Origin: Deltaproteobacteria bacterium
GTDB taxonomy: Bacteria; Desulfobacterota_D; UBA1144; Nemesobacterales; CSP1-2
NCBI GenBank assembly: GCA_016187835.1
Contig: JACPIY010000073.1
Location: forward strand, 1 to 58,851
Length of the DNA: 58,851 nucleotides
Reading direction: 5' to 3'
The translations under genes were made by a program, and so were the position numbers. The notes beneath the pieces were generated by a model. That model did no database searches. It was given only the letters and a program-made list of their open reading frames with translations, and was not told where the DNA came from. Of the stretch, positions 44,866 through 53,142 are shown in pieces. The number at the start of each line of letters is the position of its first letter. The stretch's first letter is position 1.

Positions 44866-44973
44866 CCACTAAGACACAATGGCACTTAGAAGTGTTTAGT
44901 TTGTAGTAATTAGTTTTTAATCTAACAACTAAACGCTAATAACTAAAAACTTTATTTCTTCGTGCCTTTGTGG
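44866..44973. repeat. Long imperfect inverted repeat beside thiE
   Basis: CCACTAAGACACAATGGCAC at 44866-44885 pairs with CGTGCCTTTGTGG at 44961-44973, with further partial pairing inside. The arms resemble those at 40127-40198. The right arm touches the thiE stop at 44974, so it may serve as an end of that transcript. Confidence 0.55.
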
Positions 44974-45606
44974 CTAAACACTTACAAATAAACGAGCCAA
45001 ATCCTGCGAGGCCTTTTCAGAGTCGGATGAACTAAAAACGCTTGTGATTACGGCAATCCCGTCCACAGCTGTTTCAAGAACTGACCTTGCATTTTCCGCA
45101 TTTATCCCCCCGATAGCAAAAATGGGAATCCTGGTTATTTTTCTCTTAGCTTCTCTTAAGACCTCGAATGGGGTGGGTTTTCTTTCCGGTTTCGTAGGGG
45201 TAAAAAAAGGCGTTCCAAAAGCCACATAGTCTGCACCTTCTTTTTCTGCTTGTAATCCCCTTTCGATCATTCCGTAACATGAAACGCCAATTATCGCTTC
45301 GCTGCCAAGAAGTTTTCTCGCTTCGGAAATAGGTGGATCATCCTCTCCTAGGTGAACTCCGTCTGCTCCTATTTCTTTTGCAAGCACCGGTGAATCGTTG
45401 ATAATTAAGGGAACTCCATATTTTCTAGTAATTTCATGAAGGTCTTTTCCCAGTTTTATTATCTCTTCCTCGGGAGTATCCTTTTCTCTTAATTGAACTA
45501 TTTTGGCTCCGCCTATTAGAGTCTTCTCTACAGTCTTTATGAACCTATCCCTTGGGATTAGTTTCTTATCTGTTATTACATATAGTCCACTAAGTAAATA
45601 TTTCAT
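44974..45606 (-). CDS. thiE: Thiamine-phosphate synthase
   Basis: A 210-residue TIM-barrel enzyme that joins hydroxymethylpyrimidine diphosphate to hydroxyethylthiazole phosphate. Visible signatures are YVITDKK, VQLREKDTPEEE, GVHLGEDDPP, IGVSCYG, YVAFGTPFFTPTKP and FAIGGINAENA, the phosphate- and diphosphate-binding loops of ThiE. I start at ATG 45604-45606 (MKYLLSGLYVITD). The upstream TTG extension adds a hydrophobic run absent from the family. No TPP riboswitch was recognised upstream. It is a single gene, divergent from the outer-membrane protein gene. Confidence 0.93.
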   Translation of the reverse strand: MKYLLSGLYVITDKKLIPRDRFIKTVEKTLIGGAKIVQLREKDTPEEEIIKLGKDLHEITRKYGVPLIINDSPVLAKEIGADGVHLGEDDPPISEARKLLGSEAIIGVSCYGMIERGLQAEKEGADYVAFGTPFFTPTKPERKPTPFEVLREAKRKITRIPIFAIGGINAENARSVLETAVDGIAVITSVFSSSDSEKASQDLARLFVSV

Positions 45607-45659
45607 TACAATTAAAGATAACAAAATCAATGGATTTCTGCAAATTCTTTATAAAATAC

Positions 45660-45688
45660 TTGAAATATCGGTAGAAATTATATATAAT
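45660..45688 (+). promoter_or_regulatory. Sigma-70 promoter of the outer-membrane protein gene
   Basis: TTGAAA (45660-45665) and TATAAT (45683-45688) are separated by exactly 17 bp. The ribosome-binding site AAAGGAGGT and ATG of the beta-barrel gene follow 50 bp downstream. Confidence 0.75.
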
Positions 45689-45741
45689 GAGACCAGGCAA
45701 ATTGGTTGGAGACCAAAAATCAACAAAGGAGGTATGGTGAC

Positions 45742-46611
45742 ATGGGAAAAGATAAAAGAGGTTTTGTATATTTAAAAACCTCGGTGGTCGTTTCGTTAGT
45801 TATACTTGCAGCGTTGTTTATTCCAATAAAAGGGGTTAAAGCTGCAGGACCCTCGCTCCCTTATTCCTTCTTTTTAGAACATCCTTACTCGATTACTGGC
45901 GTCAGAGGAAATTTTGAAATAATAGACCTGGACGGTTCTGGAGGATTATTCATGAACCAAATTAGAGCGGATATCAATGTGTATCAAAATTTGTTCGGAA
46001 TATACGCCAAGTTTCCTTTTGCAGGTGTGACTAATTTCGGTCCAGACGAGGAAGACGATTATGATTTTGGAAACATAGGGATTGGAGGAAAAGTCGCCCT
46101 GCTTAATACTGATTCGGCGGTTCTTACAGGTGGATTTGAAGTCATACTGCCTACCACAAGCAATGATTTCGGATCCGCAGCGGCACGCGCTTATTTCAGA
46201 GATTTTTCTTATTTCGTAGACGATGCCTTAACTCTGAAGCCATATGCGGTGTTTGGATATAGCCAAGGTATATTTGGCTTTCAGGCTAACTTTGATGCCG
46301 ATATAATAACAAACGCAGATGAAATTGAAGATGATAGTACTGAGCTCATACTTAAATACGGAGCTACTGCAAGTGTTACTCCAAACCTTTCTCTCCCATT
46401 TTCAACTTCGTTCCTACTGGAGTTGCTTATGGCATCATCCACGTCTTTTGACGACAATATCACTGGAGCTTATCTAACACCTGGTGTTAGGTTTGGAGGT
46501 CAGATATTAAGCCTTGGGGCAGGCGTTCAAATTCCCTTTGGCAGCGACGAGGTTACGGATTTTGCCAATGTAGGTTTCCTTCTTGATCTTGTGATAAGAT
46601 TCGGTAGTTAA
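45742..46611 (+). CDS. Outer-membrane beta-barrel protein
   Basis: A 289-residue secreted protein. It starts with a signal peptide (LKTSVVVSLVILAALFI, cleaved near VKAAG). The rest alternates polar and hydrophobic residues and ends in LDLVIRFGS, close to the outer-membrane beta-barrel consensus. Strand-like pieces such as FGIYAKFPFAGV, NIGIGGKVALL and LKPYAVFGYSQGIFGF recur. Start at ATG 45742 is fixed by AAAGGAGGT 8 nt upstream. A strong promoter precedes it and a hairpin-plus-T terminator follows, so it is a monocistronic gene. No specific transport or adhesion function can be read. Confidence 0.82.
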   Translation: MGKDKRGFVYLKTSVVVSLVILAALFIPIKGVKAAGPSLPYSFFLEHPYSITGVRGNFEIIDLDGSGGLFMNQIRADINVYQNLFGIYAKFPFAGVTNFGPDEEDDYDFGNIGIGGKVALLNTDSAVLTGGFEVILPTTSNDFGSAAARAYFRDFSYFVDDALTLKPYAVFGYSQGIFGFQANFDADIITNADEIEDDSTELILKYGATASVTPNLSLPFSTSFLLELLMASSTSFDDNITGAYLTPGVRFGGQILSLGAGVQIPFGSDEVTDFANVGFLLDLVIRFGS

Positions 46612-46613
46612 TC

Positions 46614-46641
46614 TGCAGGAACGCGCCACGGCGCGTTCCTG
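46614..46641. repeat. 28-bp palindrome just after the beta-barrel gene
   Basis: GCAGGAACGCGCC and GGCGCGTTCCTGC are perfect 13-bp arms with one central mismatch. It begins 3 bp after the stop codon. It has the same total length as the other members of the family. Confidence 0.93.
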
Positions 46642-46661
46642 CTTCAAATTTGATTTTAAAA

Positions 46662-46700
46662 TGGGCTAGGCATGAAAAACATGTTCTAGCCCGTTTTTTT
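46662..46700 (+). terminator. Rho-independent terminator
   Basis: GGGCTAG (46662-46668) pairs with CTAGCCC (46685-46691), with an inner CATG/CATG pair, and is followed directly by GTTTTTTTT. It ends the outer-membrane protein transcript before the ABC gene. Confidence 0.93.
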
Positions 46701-46724
46701 TAAGGTATCCTTTTTCCCATACGC

Positions 46725-47642
46725 ATGGACAATCAAGCTGTAGTTTTTGCAAGGGATTTATCCAAGACGTTCGGCTCAATTCGTGCTGTGAATGGGATTT
46801 CGTTCGAGGTTATGCAGGGGGAATGCTACGGATTTCTTGGACCAAATGGAGCGGGGAAAACCACGGTAGTTCGGATGATTTACTGCCGCACCTTTCCTAC
46901 TTCAGGGATTCTGAAAGTTTTTGGACTGGATGTAATGAAGAATAGAAGAGAAATAAATACGATGATTGGTGTAGCTCCTCAAGAAAACAACCTGGACCCC
47001 GATTTGAATGTGATTGAAAACCTTATTGTTTACTCCCGTTACTATGATATTCCAAGAAAGGAAGCAGACGAGAGAGGAAAGGAGCTTCTTAGGTTCTTAA
47101 GCATTGACGAGAGAAGGAAAGAGGAAGTAACCAAGCTCTCAGGTGGTATGCAAAGGCGTCTTGTGATTGCGAGAGCGCTTATCAATAATCCTAAACTCTT
47201 GATGCTAGACGAACCGACGACGGGGCTTGACCCTCAGGCAAGACACCTCATCTGGCAGAGGCTTCGCGAGCTAAAAAGAAAAGGCGTTACTATGGTTCTT
47301 ACTACCCACTATATGGAAGAAGCAGAGAAGCTCTGTGATAGAGTTGCGGTTATGGATTCCGGTAAAATTCTTGCGGAAGGCTCCCCACATGAACTTATCC
47401 GAAAATATGCGGGAGAGGATGTTTTCGAGATAAGGCATTCCGAGGATGATGGAATTTGGGGGAGACTAAACGGGCTTGATTTCAGCTTTGAAAAGGCGGG
47501 GGATACGGTTTATATATTCTCAAAAGAAGGAAATGAGATAGGCAAAAGGCTTCTTCCCATAAGAGACGCTGAAATCCTTCACCGCCGCGCAAACCTTGAA
47601 GATGTGTTCTTGCGTTTAACCGGAAAAGAGTTGAGGGATTAA
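46725..47642 (+). CDS. ABC transporter ATP-binding protein, ABC-2 type
   Basis: A 305-residue ATPase with Walker A GPNGAGKTT, the signature LSGGMQRR, Walker B LLMLDEPTTGLDP and the H-loop THYMEEAEKLCDR. The C-terminal part (ILAEGSPHELIRKYAGEDVF onward) is typical of the CcmA/NodI class that drives ABC-2 permeases. Such ATPases normally sit next to an ABC-2 membrane protein. None follows here: the next gene encodes a small secreted protein. Either the permease is elsewhere or was lost. The frame is intact. Confidence 0.9.
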   Translation: MDNQAVVFARDLSKTFGSIRAVNGISFEVMQGECYGFLGPNGAGKTTVVRMIYCRTFPTSGILKVFGLDVMKNRREINTMIGVAPQENNLDPDLNVIENLIVYSRYYDIPRKEADERGKELLRFLSIDERRKEEVTKLSGGMQRRLVIARALINNPKLLMLDEPTTGLDPQARHLIWQRLRELKRKGVTMVLTTHYMEEAEKLCDRVAVMDSGKILAEGSPHELIRKYAGEDVFEIRHSEDDGIWGRLNGLDFSFEKAGDTVYIFSKEGNEIGKRLLPIRDAEILHRRANLEDVFLRLTGKELRD

Positions 47643-47752
47643 TGGTCTAGTTGATGTTTTCTAAGTATTGTTTATAGTAGATGACATTAAAAATCTTTAG
47701 TCTCATAAGTATCATAAAATTGTGAAGTTTACGGGTATAAATAGGGATTAAG

Positions 47753-48163
47753 ATGCGGATTTTGCTTTTCCTAATTATATCTCTCGTATTTTTTGGAGCC
47801 GTTGTATGTTCTCAAGACCTAAACCCTAAAAACAGGGGTAATGGTGATATATCCGATACCAAGGTATCACTTCATAGGTTCAGTTTGTTGAACGGCGGCA
47901 TAAACGGTATATTTGATAACTTCCCTCCAGCTGCATCGGAGGATTCTGAATTAAAACAATTTTCAAGTGATAATTCTTTTTTAATTCAAGAGGAAAATGA
48001 GTTTATAGAAGGGCTTGAGCAGGAAGATAAGGCAGAGTCTACGATAATTTGGGGAGGAATTTTTCCTTTTGTGTCTTTGCCTAATGAGGACGTTGAGAAT
48101 CGAGAAGGTTTTTTTTCTAATGACAGCATTTTTTTCTTCTGGTATTTAAAGAAAAAGTTCTAG
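47753..48163 (+). CDS. Small secreted hypothetical protein
   Basis: A 136-residue protein that begins with a convincing signal peptide (MRILLFLIISLVFFGAVVCS). The mature part is acidic and ends with FFSNDSIFFFWYLKKKF, an unusual aromatic-rich tail that might touch a membrane. No lipobox is evident. I do not recognise the family. It follows the ABC ATPase on the same strand by 110 bp. The weak start context lowers confidence slightly. Confidence 0.55.
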   Translation: MRILLFLIISLVFFGAVVCSQDLNPKNRGNGDISDTKVSLHRFSLLNGGINGIFDNFPPAASEDSELKQFSSDNSFLIQEENEFIEGLEQEDKAESTIIWGGIFPFVSLPNEDVENREGFFSNDSIFFFWYLKKKF

Positions 48164-48254
48164 TATACAAAACTACTCAAAATGATCCTCCTATGTTTAC
48201 TACCCTTGATCGTTAGTTAAAATAAACGCAAATTCAAATACAGGAGAGTGGAAA

Positions 48255-48914
48255 ATGAAAATTGCTCTTTTAGGTGGAACTGGAGATATTGCAGAGGGAC
48301 TGGTACTCAGGTGGTCTAAGGTTGGTCACGAGATTTTTATAGGCTCAAGGAGCGATGAAAAGGCAAAGGGAATCGCAGCCGAGTACACACAGAAGCTAAA
48401 CGAACTTGGCATCGTCTCAAAGATGCAAGGCATGCCAAATGCAGACGCCGCCCGTGCAGCCGAAGTTGTCATAATAAGCATTCCGCCCGAGCATGCTGCT
48501 TCAACCATCACCCAAATTCGGGATAGCTTCACAAGCCAGATAGTAGTCACTCCAGTTGTTTCTATGGCTAAGAAGGGAAAGGTTTTTACTTATTCCCCTC
48601 CTCCCCAAGGTTCTTCAGCCCTTCAGATAAAGGAGGCATTGCCTGAAACGACAAAGCTTGTCTCTGCTTATCACAACCTACCTGCAAAGGAGCTCAGCCA
48701 GATTGATCAAGTTCTTGACTATGACGTTGTAATGTGCGGAGATGACGATGAGGCAAAGGCTGTGGTAAAAAGGCTTACTGAGGAAATGCAAAATCTAAGA
48801 GTATTGGATGCGGGACCTCTTGAGGCTTCATCCATGATAGAAGCCATTACGCCTCTTATAGTTAATTTGAATATAAGATATAAACCTCAGCACTTCTCAG
48901 TGAAGTTCGTGTGA
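48255..48914 (+). CDS. NADPH-dependent F420 reductase family protein
   Basis: A 219-residue Rossmann protein that begins MKIALLGGTGDIAEGLVLRW, the NADPH-binding motif of the F420 reductase family, followed by GHEIFIGSRS. It contains VVTPVVSMAKKGKVFTYSPP, HNLPAKELSQIDQVLDYDVV and AGPLEASSMIEAITPLIVNLN, matching NpdG-like proteins over the full length. These move hydride between NADPH and coenzyme F420. Presence of a PPOX-class protein at 17718 is consistent with F420 use, but biosynthesis genes are not in the window. A reductase of another substrate in the same family is possible. Confidence 0.82.
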   Translation: MKIALLGGTGDIAEGLVLRWSKVGHEIFIGSRSDEKAKGIAAEYTQKLNELGIVSKMQGMPNADAARAAEVVIISIPPEHAASTITQIRDSFTSQIVVTPVVSMAKKGKVFTYSPPPQGSSALQIKEALPETTKLVSAYHNLPAKELSQIDQVLDYDVVMCGDDDEAKAVVKRLTEEMQNLRVLDAGPLEASSMIEAITPLIVNLNIRYKPQHFSVKFV

Positions 48915-49846
48915 TGTTAAGATACGAGAAAGGATTCAAACAAATTGAGAAGGCTTGTAATTATTTATACTATTTCACATAAGAAATTCCTGAAATTCAC
49001 GGTTATAGTTCATATTAATAGCTCATGGACTAAGAATTAAAAGCTATGAGTTAAGTTGTTATAGAGTGTTTTAAAATCTAGAGGAATTCGAACTTGTTAT
49101 TTATCCTGAGTCTGCGTCTAGGTCATGCGGAATGGTTCCCCACAAGTACTAGTAGTAAAGCCGTAGAAATTTCTAAGCCTAAAATAGTCCCAAAGACCTA
49201 TTCCAATTTTACATCTTTAGTCATTATTATATAAATAGAGAGACATCAAACCTTCGATATAAACTATACTTGAAGAGTTTTTCAGTTGTCATGTGCTTTT
49301 TGCAAAAGACAAATGACCAAGGGCAGTGGAGGGGTAAGGAATATATGGTTAGTGTTTCAGAGTTCTTGGAGTTTTGTTCGTCGTTCATTTGAGAGGTGGT
49401 AGTGGATAAACTAGAAATTTAAGATTGAGAAACCTGCTACATCACTAGTTCAAAAGTTAGCTTGGCAACTCAAAAGACTTTAATATAATTCTATAAGGGC
49501 GACAATTTTTGGTACATGAATCCGCATCTTTAAAACAAACGTTATTTCAGTTCGAGTTGTAATTGAGAAAAAATAAAATTCTTTAGCTTTTCAATAGATT
49601 ATATTCTTAATTGATCCTGTTTCTTTTCTGGCATGAATTTTTTGACAGAACCACAAAGGGGAGACAAATTAGTTGATAAAGAGGATAGTGTCTACTGAAT
49701 TTGTAGAAACCAAAGAAGATAAGGTTTAGTAGTAAGGAACATACAAGGATTTTGTAAAAAAAACTAATGCTCCTCAAGGGACTGACAGGTTCTTTAATCC
49801 GTTTTGGGATGATTACTTTAATTATAAGTAATCGGCAGGGAGAGAT
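48915..49846. other. Gene-free stretch of about 930 bp
   Basis: I see no reading frame with a ribosome-binding site or a recognisable protein in any frame. A weak stem (CTCAT ... ATGAG) lies near 49021-49055. The stretch is AT-rich and lies directly before the pseudogene of the large sensor kinase, so part may be its decayed regulatory region. Confidence 0.6.
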
Positions 49847-51931
49847 ATGAGTTTTTATGATGAATTAAAACAGCCAAACGAGGATTTAAAGATATTAGCT
49901 AGCCTATTCAGGCAGTACATAAGTCCACTGATTTACAAGATATTAACAGAATTGTTTTAGATTCAGTTATTGAGCTGGAAAATGTAGATCTGGCAATGAT
50001 CTATCTGATAGACGAAGAAAAACGCGAAGCAGTGCTTAAAGCCCATAGAAATGTTTCCGAAGATTATATAAGAAGAGCCGAAAGGATACCCTATCCTAAG
50101 GGGATAACATGGAAGGCAATAAACGGAGGCAGAATAGTAAATATCGAAGATGCTCAGAAAGACCCGGATACAGGCCCTGCTGGTAGAGATCTAGGACACC
50201 ATAGTAATTTAGGTATACCTATATTTCTAGAAGAAAGGGTTGTAGGTGTTATTTGGTTTGGAAGCTACAAAGAACGTAGGTTTGATGAAAGAGAGGTAAA
50301 CCTACTTTCCACTTTTGGAGATCAGATTGCTATAGCCATAGCAAAGGCTAAGCAAACTGAGGAGCTTAAAGAGACTCAAAAAAACCTTGAAGAAAGAAAT
50401 AGTAATTTATCCATCTTAACTGCAATTTCCCAAGCAGTCCATCAATCTGTAGATTTAAATCAATTATATAGAACAGTCTTGGATGTAACTGAGGATTTGA
50501 AATTCATTGATCTTATATCTTTATATTTAGTCGAAGGAGAGGGAGATAAAAGAGAGGCAGTACTGCGGATTCATCGAGGATATCCCGAAGAATATTTAAA
50601 AAAGGCAAGCAGGATTCCATATCCGAAAGGTAATATATGGAAAGTAATTGAGACTGGAAAATCTGTTTTTTATGAAGATGCTTCTGATCCCTCTACTCCT
50701 GTCGGGCCTGCCGGGAAGGCATTAGGGCAGCGTTCACTTTTATCTATTCCTATAAAATCGGGCAGTGAGACAATAGGGGTAACTGACTTTTCAAGTTTTA
50801 CGAAGCGTCGTTTTAGCGGTCAAGAACTAGATTTTCTCTTAGCTTTAGGTAACCAGGTTGGGACAGCCATAGCGAAGGCAAAGATGTTTAAAGAGATAGA
50901 ACAGCGGGAGGAGGCGCTGCGCAGTAGTGAGGAACGCTATCGTGCCATTGTCGAAGATCAAACCGAACTAATCTGTCGTTTCTTGCCCGATGGAACACTC
51001 ACCTTCGTCAACGAATCCTACTGTCGCTATTTTGCCAAGAAGCGAGAAGAACTGATTGGACGGAGTTTTATTCCTTTAATTCCGGATGAAGACCAAGAAA
51101 TATGCAAAAACCACCTAGCTTCCTTCAGGTGGGAAAATCCTGTGACTACGATTGAGCATTGTGTTTTAATGCCGAGCGGGGAGGTTTGCTGGCAGCGGTG
51201 GACTGATAGAGCAATATTTGATCAGGAAGGAAATATTGGGGGGTTCCAATCGGTTGGACGTGATATTACGGAGCGCAAGCGGGCAGGGGAAGCTTCATTG
51301 CAACGTAGCCACCAATTAGAAATTCTCTCCCATGTTAGTCAGGAGATAAATACCGTGCTTGAAATCCCCATTGTAATGCGAACTCTGATTGCTTCAGCTA
51401 TGGAACTGGTGGAAGCAGAAGCAGGAATGTCTGGTTTAATGGTAAACGGAAAAATGATTTTTACTGAATATAATAAAAAAGGCGAGTTAATTCCTATAGA
51501 TTACACTTTTGAGCAAGATTATGGAGTTCCAGGTTGGGCGATGAACACAAAGAAACCCTATATTTGTAATGATGCTGAAAACGATCCTCATGTTATTTCA
51601 GAAATTCGGTAATCCTTATGTTTTTATAACTTTATTAATGTTCCAATCCTCAACCGAAGGGGTGAACTTTTAGGTTGTTTTGAAGTTCTTAACAAGAGGG
51701 AATATCGTCCATTTGATGAGGGAGACATTGAAATACTGAGGGGTCTGGCAGCCAGTGCGGCGATAGCACTTGAAAACGCTCAAATGCTGGTTGAGCGCAA
51801 ACGGGCGGAGGAGGCGCTGAGAGAAAGTCTTGTACAGTTATCCAAAAAGAATCGTTACGAGACGATCATTAGCGTTGTTACTAGGAGTGTCCATCGGTCT
51901 ATTAGCCTTCAAGAGGTCCTGGAAAACGCCG

Positions 51932-52124
51932 TTGAGTCTATCAGTAAGAATATAGATGCGGTAGACACCGTTGCAATCTACATAGCCGAAGGAGAAGAAG
52001 CGGTTTTGAAGACGCATAGAGGTTTTACTACTTCATATATTAAGCGGGCGGGAAGAATTCCCTATACGAGAGGACTTACCTGGAAGACAATCATAGAGGG
52101 GAAACCAAGGTATTGTGCGGATGT
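51932..52124 (+). repeat. Near-identical 193-bp duplication, copy 1 (inside GAF4)
   Basis: This stretch and 52950-53142 agree at all but a handful of positions, whereas the sequence on either side diverges to the normal level of GAF paralogues. It encodes VDTVAIYIAEGEEAVLKTHR and neighbouring residues. Local gene conversion or recent domain duplication would explain it. Confidence 0.85.
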
Positions 52125-52949
52125 TGATGAAGATACGGCCATTGGTGCTGGAAGGAAAATGGGGCAAAGAGCTATGCCTCTATGCCTATTCATTTTGAGG
52201 GCAAGACAGTGGGGATTATAAATATAAACTCTTTAGAGAAAAATGCTTTTGATGAAGAAGAGTTAAAGCTACTTGAAATCGTGGCACAGCAAATCGAGGT
52301 AGCGATAAATAATGCGAAGCAGGCAGAAGAGCTAAGAGTCTTATATAAAAACTTAAATAAGAGAAAATAGGGACTTAGAAATACTAAACACTATCACTCA
52401 AGCTGCGCATCAGTCCCTTAACCTGCAGGAAGTCTATAGGATTGCATTAGATAAAGTTATTGAACTAGAGAATGTAGACATAGTATGTACTTATCTGGTT
52501 GATGAGACTAAGAATGAAGCTTTGTTGCAGGATTACAGGAATCTTCCCGAAGAGTTTATACAAAGAGCCGGGAGAATTCCCTACCCAAAGGGTGCAACCT
52601 GGAAGGTCATAAACACGAGAGAGATATTAAATGTTAGAAATGCTCAAGAAGACCCTGATGTTGGACCCGCAGGACGGGACCTTGAATTTCGAGGTATGCT
52701 CGGAATACTTATAACTCTTGAGGGGAAAACCATAGGGGTAATCTGGCTTCTTAGCTACAGGGAATATCTTTTTACCAAGTCTGAAGAGGATTTACTTATT
52801 TCTATCGGCACTCAGATTGCCATAGCCATAGCAAAGGCAAAGCTATATAAAGAGTTGTCCCAAAAAAAATCGTTATGAGATGATAGTTAGCACTGTCACT
52901 CGCAGTGTTCATCAGTCAATCAATCTCCTAGAGGTTCTGGAAAACGCTG

Positions 52950-53142
52950 TTGAGTCTATTAGTAAGAATATAGATGCGGTAGACACCGTTGCAATCTACA
53001 TAGCCGAAGGAGAAGAAGCGGTTTTGAAGACGCATAGAGGTTTTACTACTTCATATATTAAACGGGCGGGAAGAATTCCCTATACGAGAGGACTTACCTG
53101 GAAGACAATCATAGAGGGGAAACCAAGGTATTGTGCGGATGT
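52950..53142 (+). repeat. Near-identical 193-bp duplication, copy 2 (inside GAF6)
   Basis: Second copy of the repeat at 51932-52124, offset by 1018 bp in the same orientation, within the next-but-one GAF domain of the broken kinase gene. Confidence 0.85.

Noticed and set aside
45607-45741. TPP riboswitch before thiE
   Set aside because: No thi-box sequence (CTGAGA and paired elements) was seen on the minus strand.
25855-46641. CRISPR array from the repeated palindromes
   Set aside because: Elements are thousands of bases apart, differ in core sequence and have no regular spacers.
48915-49846. Possible small gene or RNA in the 930-bp gap
   Set aside because: No frame with a ribosome-binding site and no stable hairpin with a T tract; the weak stem near 49030 is not convincing.
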